Below are positions 24,695 to 32,771 of a stretch of 64,000 nucleotides of DNA, in pieces; the stretch's first letter is position 1, and each line of letters opens with the position of its first letter. The notes beneath the pieces are model-generated. The model saw only the letters and a list, made by a program, of their open reading frames with translations, was not told where the DNA came from and did no database searches. The DNA is from Theionarchaea archaeon. GTDB taxonomy: Archaea; Methanobacteriota_B; Thermococci; Methanofastidiosales; SZ-28-30. The stretch lies in assembly GCA_018992685.1 (NCBI GenBank), contig JACVGT010000014.1, forward strand, positions 62,001-126,000. The letters are read 5' to 3'. Made by a program: the position numbers and the translations under genes.

Positions 24695-26020
24695 ACCAGT
24701 AAAAGTAAACTCTCCAACCCGGAGAGCAGGGGCACAGACAGCAGCCTTTGCATACTCCATTCGGAGAATCCCCAGTTCATCACCTATCCCTTGAACGGTG
24801 GACAGTGCGCCCAGGACGCTCTGAGTGAATCGCATGTTCTTCAACCCTTTTACAATTTCTCCATTTTCGATGAGAAAAGTCCCGTCCCTGGTCATTCCGG
24901 TGATGACTGTCTTGAGGCGGTGCATGGGGTTAATATAGTGGAATCGGGTGACCAGAATGGCGCGTTTGCATTCGGAGATCAAATCTTCGAGACTGGATTT
25001 GCCTTCACCCATGAACATGTTGGCGGAAAATGGGCCTGTCCCAAAGGGTAGGTCTATAGCATGTCCGGTATTCTGCGTCCCCGCTTTCTGTGCGTAATAT
25101 GAATCATACACAACATTACGCGCAATCCCCTGTTCTATGAGATCCACTTTCTGCCTGGGAACACCTTCTGCATCAAAGGGAAGTGGGAATCCCCTCTCAT
25201 CCAGTCCATCATCCCATATGGAGATGCTGCTATCTGCCACCTGATCTCCAAGATGATCTGAAAAAGCACTTCGCCCTTCAAGGTACGGTTGAGCACCAAA
25301 GGTCATCATGGCCAGATACATCAGCATTTCACACACTGCCTGTTCTTCCAGAACTACCTGGTAGGAACCTGGATTTGCGGGTTCAGTTTTTCTGCTGTTC
25401 AAAGCCTTGTGGCATGCCTTCTCAGTCAATGCCTCAGAGTTAAGGTCTTTGTGGTTGCGGGAAAACCTCTGAGCTATTCCCGTTCCTTCGCCCAATCGGG
25501 TGTTGATCTTGAAGCAGGAGAGGGTCCCCCTGAAAAAGGCCTCTATTCCCAGAGAATTGGCTACAGCGATTTCTTCCGTCCCAGTGTAGTGGGTACCAGA
25601 CACACTCTCCATGCCCATGGTTTCTGCCTGATCTATAGCTGCCTTCACCACCAAAGCACGGGCATCTGGTTCCACGTCAGCTGTCTCCTTAAAGAACCCC
25701 TTCACTGACGGTACCGGATCAGGTGACGGCAACGACACGAAATCAGGAATCTCTCTTTGGACCCGGGCAATGTCGTCAGCTCTTCTCACAGCCTCAGCCA
25801 TGGATTCAGGATCAAGTTGATTGGTCTGAGCCTTTCCAATTTTCTTTCCAAAGACAGATCGTATGGTGAGCTCTGCATTGTCTTCCACGACATTCTGATG
25901 GATGTAATTGTTGGCAAACCGAGTCAACCCCCAGGACATACCTGATAGGCGGGCTTCACACTGATCTGCTTTGGACATTTTCACTGCTTTCTCCACAATA
26001 GATAAATACTCCTCCTTCAT
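24680..26020 (-). CDS. tldE: TldE/PmbA family metalloprotease subunit
   Basis: A 446-residue partner of TldD. The TldD/TldE heterodimer is a peptidase that, in bacteria, matures microcins and degrades unfolded peptides. TldE members lack the metal site, and none is seen here, as expected. Family features are SGMSWGLTRFANNYIHQNV (residues 25-43), the RFHYINPMHRLKTVITGMTRDGTF block near 370-392 and IGDELGILRMEYAKA close to the end. It overlaps the tldD stop by one base, so the pair is translated together. The 3' end overlaps the convergent kinase gene. Confidence 0.9.
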   Translation of the reverse strand: MKEEYLSIVEKAVKMSKADQCEARLSGMSWGLTRFANNYIHQNVVEDNAELTIRSVFGKKIGKAQTNQLDPESMAEAVRRADDIARVQREIPDFVSLPSPDPVPSVKGFFKETADVEPDARALVVKAAIDQAETMGMESVSGTHYTGTEEIAVANSLGIEAFFRGTLSCFKINTRLGEGTGIAQRFSRNHKDLNSEALTEKACHKALNSRKTEPANPGSYQVVLEEQAVCEMLMYLAMMTFGAQPYLEGRSAFSDHLGDQVADSSISIWDDGLDERGFPLPFDAEGVPRQKVDLIEQGIARNVVYDSYYAQKAGTQNTGHAIDLPFGTGPFSANMFMGEGKSSLEDLISECKRAILVTRFHYINPMHRLKTVITGMTRDGTFLIENGEIVKGLKNMRFTQSVLGALSTVQGIGDELGILRMEYAKAAVCAPALRVGEFTFTGSTLF

Positions 26021-27435
26021 TAACCCACCCCCGTCCTGATGTTTCTAAATCGCGCTGGAGCTGCCCCATGGCCCACAAACATGGTTTGAGAGGGCTCACC
26101 TTTTCCGCAATTCGGAACGCCCCATAAGTGCCAGTCTTTCGATATTGCATCACAGGCCCCCCAGAATTCAGGAGTCAGTGCAGTGTAGCTGGGATTCTTG
26201 ATGACATCCGTCAGTTCACCATCTTTGATCTTGTATCCAATTTCACATCCGAACTGGAAGTTAATTCTCCTGTCGTCAATGCTCCAGCTTTTATTGGTCT
26301 GCATGAAGATACCCTCCTGGATATCTTCCAGCAGTTCTTCAAAGGTATAGTCTCCTGGCATCAAGTTAACATTAGTCATTCGAATTATTGGCATGAAGTT
26401 GAAATCAGTAGCCCGCATAGCCCCATTGCTTCTTTCTCCCATCTGGTGCGCAGTCTCTCTGGATGTCAGGTACCCTGAGAAGATGCCCCTGTCCACCAGA
26501 GTGGTTTTGCATGCCTTAACGCCTTCATCATCATAGCCAAATGTCCCAAGCCCGCCGGGTGTGGTAGAATCTGCCACGATGGTTACAGAGGGGGATCCAT
26601 ACCTGTAGTGACCCAGTTTTTCTTGAGTGAGGAAGCTCGTTCCTGCATAGCTGGCTTCGAATCCGAGAACTCGATCCAGTTCAGTGGGGTGGCCACACGA
26701 TTCGTGAACCTGCAGAGCCAACTGAGAGGAATCCAGCACAATATCCATTGTGCCTGAGGGACATGTTTCAGCATCCACCAACTTGATGGCTTCTTCTGCC
26801 GTCTCTTCACAGTGATCATACAAACTGAGCGCTTCAACAAATTCATACCCTTGCTGAGAGAAATTCCCATCAAATGAAGTGGGGTATGACCGTTTCTGCA
26901 CGTCTCCTCCCTTAACCACTATGGCTGTGATACCTGCACCGCAGAAAGTGGTGTCCTGATGGATTTTGGCGCCTTCAGAACTGGAAAACCACTTTTCCTG
27001 AGACCTTGTGCGCATGGAAGCTTGAGCCACCTTGACATCCTTGTGTTCAAGGAGAGCTCTGCCACAATCTGACAGAAGGGATAATTTCTCTTCCATGGGT
27101 ACTGAAAAGGGATCTTTTTTCATGGGAGCTTTCCAGGAACCAGTGCAAGGGGTCAGATCTGACAGCTTGATGTCCTCTTTCTTCGCAAGGGCACTGCCTC
27201 GTGCTACCTTGACTGCCCTCGTCGCAGTCTGTTCCGGATCTTGACCAGCAGCAAAGCCCCAAGCCCCCCTCAGGAGAACACGTACTCCATACCCCTGGTT
27301 TACCTTTGAGGATACCTTCTCCGGGTTGCGCCCTCTGACTCGAATCTCTTCTTCGCGATTTACCACAAACCGTACATCACAGTAGTCAGCACCTTCGTTT
27401 ACAGCTACAGCAATTACTTTCTCTAGATCTTCCAT
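26020..27435 (-). CDS. tldD: TldD metalloprotease catalytic subunit
   Basis: A 471-residue protein with the HExxxH zinc motif, seen as HESCGHPTELDRVLGFEASY at about residues 234-253, which defines the active subunit of the TldD/TldE peptidase. The downstream GTFGYDDEGVKA and YLTSRETAHQMGERSNGAMR blocks are characteristic. It is followed immediately by tldE (one-base overlap) and preceded, 12 nt upstream, by an ArsR-type regulator in the same direction, which may control the operon. Natural substrate in archaea is unknown. Confidence 0.93.
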   Translation of the reverse strand: MEDLEKVIAVAVNEGADYCDVRFVVNREEEIRVRGRNPEKVSSKVNQGYGVRVLLRGAWGFAAGQDPEQTATRAVKVARGSALAKKEDIKLSDLTPCTGSWKAPMKKDPFSVPMEEKLSLLSDCGRALLEHKDVKVAQASMRTRSQEKWFSSSEGAKIHQDTTFCGAGITAIVVKGGDVQKRSYPTSFDGNFSQQGYEFVEALSLYDHCEETAEEAIKLVDAETCPSGTMDIVLDSSQLALQVHESCGHPTELDRVLGFEASYAGTSFLTQEKLGHYRYGSPSVTIVADSTTPGGLGTFGYDDEGVKACKTTLVDRGIFSGYLTSRETAHQMGERSNGAMRATDFNFMPIIRMTNVNLMPGDYTFEELLEDIQEGIFMQTNKSWSIDDRRINFQFGCEIGYKIKDGELTDVIKNPSYTALTPEFWGACDAISKDWHLWGVPNCGKGEPSQTMFVGHGAAPARFRNIRTGVG

Positions 27436-27447
27436 AACAGTCCTCTC

Positions 27448-28026
27448 CTAGTTAGATCCTTTCATCTTCCTTATGAACTGGAACACCCTCCCCCTGAAAT
27501 CTTCATTTTCTTCCATTCGAAGAAGGATGAGAAACAGTTCCAGCTTCTTGAGCATGATGATATCCAAAGGTTCGTCGATTTCTTCATATTCTCCAAATAA
27601 CTCGCTGCGCAGGGCGGTAACGAAGCGTCGACCTTCCGTAATCAAATCGTCATCAATGTGGATATCCGCGCCCATCTTCTTCATCAGGTGGTAGAGCTTC
27701 TCCATCCTCTTGGCAGAGTACGTTTCCAAGAGTCTGGAGGTTTCTTCAGTTTCGGGCACCAGTATGAAGAAGTGAGCAGTTCGTGCATAGACTTTTTCTG
27801 GAATGTGATGAGTTTTCTTCTCTCCCCTCACTTCCACGAATCCCGCTTCTTCCAGTTTGCTCATGTGCCGATAAATGGTGGACTGGTCTTTCTGCAACAC
27901 GTCAGCTATCTGGGAAACAGTCAGTTCACTGAATCTGAGAAGAGACAGAATATTCCTTCTGGTCTCGTCAACGACAATCTTGATCTTTTCGGGGTCTTTC
28001 AGGACACGGGTTTCTGATCTCTTCAT
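27448..28026 (-). CDS. ArsR-type winged-helix transcriptional regulator
   Basis: A 192-residue regulator. The winged helix is at residues 8-75: DETRRNILSLLRFSELTVSQIA, then KDQSTIYRHMSKLEEAGFVEV and the wing RGEKKTHHIPEKVYA. The C-terminal helical part (80-192) is probably for dimerisation or sensing. The frame is open upstream, but the ATG at 28026 lies 26-28 nt from the minus-strand TATA box TTTATATA (about 28050-28058), so the mRNA is leaderless. It precedes tldD by 12 nt and is probably autoregulatory; no ligand is evident. Confidence 0.85.
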   Translation of the reverse strand: MKRSETRVLKDPEKIKIVVDETRRNILSLLRFSELTVSQIADVLQKDQSTIYRHMSKLEEAGFVEVRGEKKTHHIPEKVYARTAHFFILVPETEETSRLLETYSAKRMEKLYHLMKKMGADIHIDDDLITEGRRFVTALRSELFGEYEEIDEPLDIIMLKKLELFLILLRMEENEDFRGRVFQFIRKMKGSN

Positions 28027-28451
28027 GAGTAAGAGTGGCATAAAGAGTATATAAAGGTATTGATGTGCAAGGATGCAGGAGTTTGACTTGCTGAGGAGGG
28101 GTGAAGGATTTTGCGAACTACGAATGGCAGAATAACTGAAGATGTTCACGGGAATTCTATGTAAAGGCTCATGAAAAAGAGAGGAGAACCGTGCATACTT
28201 CGCAAGTGTCGCATTAAAACTAAATGCCCAACTAGGACCTGTTTCTGATAGGCCTTTCTCTCGGGCCGAATTCTGTTTTCTCTCAAATGCAGGTTTCTCA
28301 TCCTCTAATTCTCAGAACCTGTGCCGTGATGCTTAACCACGTGCTCTCTTGTGGGGTTCTCAGATTCCGAGATTCTGATTCTCACACTCTGCAGTGTTGT
28401 CTTGTCATTTTGGATTGATAATCTTCTAAATATAATCGATACAGATATATA

Positions 28452-28500
28452 ATGCCGAGGTGATGTGCATGTGTGTAATATACACACTCATTCTCGGCAT
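28452..28500 (+). repeat. Nested inverted repeat over the start of a small ORF
   Basis: ATGCCGAG (28452-28459) is matched exactly by CTCGGCAT (28493-28500), and inside it GTGTGTA is matched by TACACAC around an AT centre near 28471-28487. The combined structure would occlude the GAGGTG ribosome-binding site and both ATG candidates of the small ORF at 28463. It could be a translation control hairpin, or the core of a small RNA. Confidence 0.5.
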
Positions 28501-28558
28501 GGTCGGGATCATCCTCCTTGGAGGTCCTGTTCCCGGGGATGTACCGTACCCCGGATAA
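28463..28558 (+). CDS. Possible 31-residue hydrophobic peptide
   Basis: A short frame beginning MCMCVIYTLILGMVGIILL and closing with GGPVPGDVPYPG: one membrane helix followed by a Pro/Gly-rich tail. A GAGGTG sequence precedes the first ATG directly and the second ATG (28469) by about six bases, so the latter may be the start. TATA-like boxes are present at about 28425-28436 and 28443-28451. No family recognised. It is the only gene candidate in the 900-nt gap between 28027 and 28945; the remainder (28559-28905 and 28060-28420) shows nothing I can support. Confidence 0.4.
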   Translation: MCMCVIYTLILGMVGIILLGGPVPGDVPYPG

Positions 28559-28945
28559 GAGAAAGTGAAACACGATAGATGTCTAGGTATACTCAATATT
28601 CCTTTTCTTTTTTTGAACGTTCCTGTTTTCAGAAAGCGAGAGTTGATGTCATTTTCCGAGAATATCTCTGTGCTCAAACTTTTTCATGCATAGGACCCTG
28701 CGCTTCCAGAAGGAGACAGATGCTTTTCAGCTCATACAAGAGGAAGGGTTCCTGCAGACACGAGAAGAATCCACGCCGTCATCTCACAATTTTCAGCCAG
28801 GATTCGAATCTGACGTTCCCTAGACTGTGAGGTTTCTAGCCGCGATATTCAATACAAGAGCAGATTGCTGTGGTTGATGCCAGGAGGATTACTCAAGAAC
28901 GCTGAGAGCATAAACCCTTTTATAACCTCAGAATACATACCACCA

Positions 28946-29848
28946 ATGGACGACGAACTGAAGAACTTGTTGAAAAGGCAACACTACAGAATTGTAGGAA
29001 ATCATTCCGCAGTGAAGCTCTGTCATTGGCTTCGGAAAAGCCTTCTAGAAGATCGGTTCTGCTACAAACAGAAGTTCTATGGAATCAGGTCCCACGGTTG
29101 CCTTCAAATGACTCCTGCGGTCATTGCGTGCACACAGAAGTGTCTATTTTGCTGGAGGCCCACTCAATTCACTGAAACGGCCCTTCCTGAATATGATCCC
29201 CCAGATTATATTGTTGAAGAAAGCTTGAAAGCTCAAAAGGCGTTGCTGGCAGGATATTTCGGGTTGCCAGGAAGGGTTTCTGCACGGAAACTCAAAGAAG
29301 CTCAAGATCCTGGTAATGTAGCTATCTCTCTGGCCGGAGAGCCCACCCTGTACCCTGAACTTTCTGAACTGATACGTCAATATAAATCCCGGGGAATGAC
29401 CACATTCCTAGTCTCGAATGGTACCAACCCGGAAATTCTTGAGTCGCTGGAACTTCCCTGGAATCTGTATCTGACGCTGGCTGCTCCCACGGAAGCCATC
29501 TACAAGAAACTGTGTCACCCACAGACAAACGGATGGTCAGAAATCATGGAGACAGTGTCGATGTTCTCTCAGCTTGAGACTCAGAGGGTGATTCGGCTCA
29601 CTTTGGTGAATCAATTCAACATGGTACATCCTGAAGGTTATGCCCGGCTCATCGAGAGAGCAGCTCCAGATTTTGTGGAAGCCAAGGCGTACATGTTTGT
29701 AGGCTACTCCAGACACAGGATGACTATTGAGAATATGCCTTCTTTTCTGCAGGTTCAAGAGTTTGCTCATGCAATTGAGGAGCATTCGTCCTATGAGGTT
29801 TGTGATTCTCAGAGTGAGAGCAGGGTGGTCTTGCTCAGGCGATCATGA
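28946..29848 (+). CDS. taw1: tRNA 4-demethylwyosine synthase Taw1 (TYW1)
   Basis: Radical SAM enzyme forming the tricyclic wyosine base at position 37 of tRNA-Phe from N1-methylguanosine and pyruvate. The 300-residue protein has the radical SAM triad in CTQKCLFCWRPTQF (C-X3-C-X2-C), preceded by YGIRSHGCLQMTPAV with the Cys for the second cluster, and followed by AISLAGEPTLYPEL. The family's second-cluster Cys residues seem present. The ATG at 28946 is 25 nt from a TTTTATAACC TATA box centred about 28920, so the longer frame from 28865 is not used. Confidence 0.93.
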   Translation: MDDELKNLLKRQHYRIVGNHSAVKLCHWLRKSLLEDRFCYKQKFYGIRSHGCLQMTPAVIACTQKCLFCWRPTQFTETALPEYDPPDYIVEESLKAQKALLAGYFGLPGRVSARKLKEAQDPGNVAISLAGEPTLYPELSELIRQYKSRGMTTFLVSNGTNPEILESLELPWNLYLTLAAPTEAIYKKLCHPQTNGWSEIMETVSMFSQLETQRVIRLTLVNQFNMVHPEGYARLIERAAPDFVEAKAYMFVGYSRHRMTIENMPSFLQVQEFAHAIEEHSSYEVCDSQSESRVVLLRRS

Positions 29849-29947
29849 ATGGAGCTACTACAACCTTCTCTCATGTGAATGGAGATTCTCTTGTCATCTG
29901 AGCAAACCATTATAATGTATTCCCGAAATGGAAAAGCAGGTGTTATC

Positions 29948-30352
29948 ATGATGCGGCTGATTGTGAGAGGAATTGAAGCTAGAAGATTCTTGAAAGAAGG
30001 AGAAACGTTCCCAGAAGTGGGAATCAAAAACAATAGTTCCATAATAAACATGGAAAAAGAAGATGACGGAATATCCATAGATTTCGTATTCAACACCATT
30101 TACAATCCTTCTATAGCCACCATAAAGATAGATGGGACATTGTTTTATCGAGGAGAGGATGCTGATACGATTCTTGAACAGTGGAGAGCCAGCAAAACCA
30201 TAAAAAATGTTCACATACAGAATGCAATCATAGAGAAGGGATTAATGGAGGCAGTTATTCTTGCAAAAGAACTCAATGTTGTACCTCCCATTCCCTTGCC
30301 TCGGATCAAGGAAGAGGAGAAAAAAGTTGAAGAGGAATTCTACCATGGATAG
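29948..30352 (+). CDS. Conserved archaeal protein of unknown function
   Basis: A 134-residue protein. The pattern NNSSIINMEKEDDGISIDFVF, then YNPSIATIKIDGTLFYRGED and the C-terminal AKELNVVPPIPLPRIK is one I associate with a conserved archaeal family lacking a defined role; its beta-rich first half with a helical end is reminiscent of SecB-like folds, but I would not assert that. AGGTG stands before the ATG pair at 29948/29951. It overlaps the SepRS start by 8 nt, so the two are likely co-translated; whether they work together is unknown. Confidence 0.6.
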   Translation: MMRLIVRGIEARRFLKEGETFPEVGIKNNSSIINMEKEDDGISIDFVFNTIYNPSIATIKIDGTLFYRGEDADTILEQWRASKTIKNVHIQNAIIEKGLMEAVILAKELNVVPPIPLPRIKEEEKKVEEEFYHG

Positions 30353-31814
30353 TCCGATAGAACCTTCAAAGAAAGACTTTGAACAGGGGTGGAAAGGGGA
30401 GAGTTCGAGATTCTATGGATCCAAAGGATTTGTTCTACCCTCTCGAAAGGGTAAACGACATCCTCTTTCAGTACACCTGAGGAAGATAGAGGATATCCTT
30501 CTGGACATGGGGTTCGACCAGGTCTTTCTCAAACCTGTGTGGGATGAAAAGCATGTCCACTTGCAGTACGGACCTGAAGCCCCTGCGATCTTGGATCGAT
30601 TATACTACCTGGCATCACTGCCCCGTCCTGATATTGGTGTCCCCCAGGAGATCGAGAATGCCATACTGGAGAGATGTGCTCCCGACATGGGGGAGTTGAA
30701 GCAGATTTTCAGGGACTACAAGATGGGTATGATTGATTCAGGGGAGTTGGTTGAGACGTTTGTCCACAGGTTAGGAATTGCCACGGAAGACGCCCTGTAT
30801 GTCCTGTCGTTATTTCCCGAGCTGGCAGACATAAAGCCAGACCCGACCTCCAAAACGTTGATCAGTCATTTTACCACAGCCTGGTTTCCCACGTTAGCAT
30901 CTTTGAGGAGGGACCCTCCAGTGCTCTTGTATACCTGGGGATGGCGATTCAGAAGAGAGCAAAAAGAAGATGCCAGTCATTTGAGAGCCCACTATAACCT
31001 CAGTCTGGTAGTCATGGGGGACCTGGGCATTGAGGATGGAAAGGAAATCGTGAGAGAGTTCTTCACGCGACTGGGCATGGAGGTCCAATTCGCCCTCAAG
31101 GAGAATCAACCAAGCTATTACGCATACAACACCAATTATGAAGTATTCTGGAAAGGTATGGAAGTAGCAGATATTGGCATGTTCTCTCCCATTGCTTTGG
31201 ATCACTATAAGATTGAATATCCCGTGTTTAATGCGGGTCCGGGGCTGGGGCGAATAGTCATGCTCAAAGAAGGGATATCCGACTTGAGACAGGTCCACTT
31301 CCCGGAGCTCTATGGGAGGAAATATTCAGATGGCGAAATTCTGGAATCTCTCTATTTGATTAAGAAGGCCGTAAACACTGAATTGGTGTCAAAGATTGTG
31401 GAAGCTGCCCGACAGCACAAAGATGCTGCAAGCCCCTGCAGGTTCACAGTGTACAAGGACAAAACCATTCAGATCGAGGTTGTGGAAGAAGAGGAAAACA
31501 CAAGATTAATTGGACCTGCAGGATTCAATGAGTTATATGTATATGATGGATCAATATATGGCGTTCCACCTGAATCTAAGAATAAGAGAATCCAGGAAAT
31601 TCTTGAGAGGGGGGTGACTGCTCATCTTTGCTACATGGAAGCGTTTGCTCATTCTGTGGTTTCTTCTCTGGAAGAAGGTACACACCGCGTGGGCATGGTC
31701 AAGAGTATGTCTGACATTAATGTAGACATTCCCTCCCATATCAGAGACCATATCAGAGCTCAAGGAAGAATTGACGTGAGAGGCCCGATGTTTTGCACTG
31801 TGGTGATTTCTTGA
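30345..31814 (+). CDS. sepS: O-phosphoseryl-tRNA synthetase (SepRS)
   Basis: Charges tRNA-Cys with O-phosphoserine, the first step of tRNA-dependent cysteine synthesis; SepCysS then converts it to Cys-tRNA. The 489-residue class II synthetase shows the SepRS marks VHLQYGPEAPAILDRLYYLA and LPRPDIGVP, the phosphoserine-binding TSKTLISHFTTAWF, motif 2 FRREQKEDASHLRAHY, and motif 3 GPGLGRIVML. The C-terminal 130 residues are the anticodon-binding part. ATG 30345 is taken because the frame upstream overlaps the previous gene; overlap is then 8 nt. No SepCysS or CysRS is in the window. Confidence 0.9.
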   Translation: MDSPIEPSKKDFEQGWKGESSRFYGSKGFVLPSRKGKRHPLSVHLRKIEDILLDMGFDQVFLKPVWDEKHVHLQYGPEAPAILDRLYYLASLPRPDIGVPQEIENAILERCAPDMGELKQIFRDYKMGMIDSGELVETFVHRLGIATEDALYVLSLFPELADIKPDPTSKTLISHFTTAWFPTLASLRRDPPVLLYTWGWRFRREQKEDASHLRAHYNLSLVVMGDLGIEDGKEIVREFFTRLGMEVQFALKENQPSYYAYNTNYEVFWKGMEVADIGMFSPIALDHYKIEYPVFNAGPGLGRIVMLKEGISDLRQVHFPELYGRKYSDGEILESLYLIKKAVNTELVSKIVEAARQHKDAASPCRFTVYKDKTIQIEVVEEEENTRLIGPAGFNELYVYDGSIYGVPPESKNKRIQEILERGVTAHLCYMEAFAHSVVSSLEEGTHRVGMVKSMSDINVDIPSHIRDHIRAQGRIDVRGPMFCTVVIS

Positions 31815-31882
31815 ATAGTTTTCCCCTGCTCTTGGTAAATGTTTTTAACTTTGGGTTGACTGTTAGGGGTCGGGGTGATAAC

Positions 31883-32056
31883 ATGAGTGATGTGAAACCA
31901 GATTTTGTGGTTCGAGTGGTGAAGGATGTTGGGGGCAAAGACAGATGGACTGATGTTGGGGTGGCCTATAGGAATGCACGAGGATCTATCACCATTTACT
32001 TGTCAGCTTTGCCTCTCAATGATAAGATGTTACTGATCCCTTCCAAGGGTGAGTGA
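31883..32056 (+). CDS. Small conserved-looking protein, 57 residues
   Basis: A 57-residue protein with a beta-rich pattern: FVVRVVKDVGGKDRWTDVG then ITIYLSALPLNDKMLLIP. The combination of an aromatic-G-V-A-Y strand and a closing L-S-A-L-P-L-N is reminiscent of small DUF736-like proteins, but the match is weak. GGTGAT precedes the ATG at 31883, which is preferred over an earlier in-frame ATG at 31793 inside the SepRS gene. Its stop TGA directly precedes the GTG start of endonuclease V, so they share a transcript. Confidence 0.55.
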   Translation: MSDVKPDFVVRVVKDVGGKDRWTDVGVAYRNARGSITIYLSALPLNDKMLLIPSKGE

Positions 32057-32674
32057 GTGATTGGAAAAGGAGGTGAAAGATTCCAACATCTTCTCTCAGA
32101 GTATGTTCGGGAAGAGGACTGCTTTGAGAAAGTGGTAACACTGGCTGGGGTAGATGTCTCCTACAAGGGAGACATTGCCTCAGTCGCCTGTGTAGCCATG
32201 GAAGAGGGAGTGGTGACCCAGGAAGTAACCTGGATTGGCCAGCCCTCTTTCCCCTATGTGAGCTCTTTTTTTGCATTGCGGGAATTTCCTTTGATATATG
32301 AAGCGGTTAGAAGGGTTCCATGTGATTTGCTGTTTGTCCACGGGCACGGGAGAGCTCATCCCAGGAAATTTGGGCTTGCCTGCCACACTGGGTTGTACTT
32401 TCAGAGGCCTACTGTAGGAGTAGCAGGCCGGATTCTGGTGGGCGAGTTTGACAATTCCTATGGGGATTGGACGTATCTGCATTTTCAGAATGAGGCTGTT
32501 GGTGCTCTAGTGAGAACACAAGAAAAGATGAATCCCATTGTGGTTAGTGTGGGGCACATGATATCACTGAAGTCAGCAGTTGACTACACTCGTCTGAGCG
32601 TGATGGCTCACAGGTTCCCAGAGGTTGTGCACTTGGCTCACCTACTTTCCAGGAAGACGCTGGATTCCAGATAA
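32057..32674 (+). CDS. nfi: Endonuclease V
   Basis: Deoxyinosine-specific endonuclease that nicks DNA next to deaminated adenine. The 205-residue protein has all the family blocks: AGVDVSY (catalytic Asp), FPYVSSFFALREFPLI, VHGHGRAHPRKFGLACHTG and TVGVAGRILVGEF. The start is a GTG placed immediately after the stop of the 57-residue gene. Catalytic Asp and His/Gly motifs are intact, so it should be active; in archaea it can also act on RNA inosine. The gene is distinct from the DUF99 relative at 1418-1987. Confidence 0.95.
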   Translation: MIGKGGERFQHLLSEYVREEDCFEKVVTLAGVDVSYKGDIASVACVAMEEGVVTQEVTWIGQPSFPYVSSFFALREFPLIYEAVRRVPCDLLFVHGHGRAHPRKFGLACHTGLYFQRPTVGVAGRILVGEFDNSYGDWTYLHFQNEAVGALVRTQEKMNPIVVSVGHMISLKSAVDYTRLSVMAHRFPEVVHLAHLLSRKTLDSR

Positions 32675-32771
32675 CTTCTTCAGGGTGCAGTCCGGTGAAT
32701 TGCGATAATATCCATGTTCACATTATGAAAAGGGTTTTAAGGTATCCACAAAACATCAACTGGTGATTCAC

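Noticed and set aside
28795-28815. T-arm-like segment GGATTCGAATCTG suggesting a tRNA
   Set aside because: No acceptor, D or anticodon stem can be formed around it.
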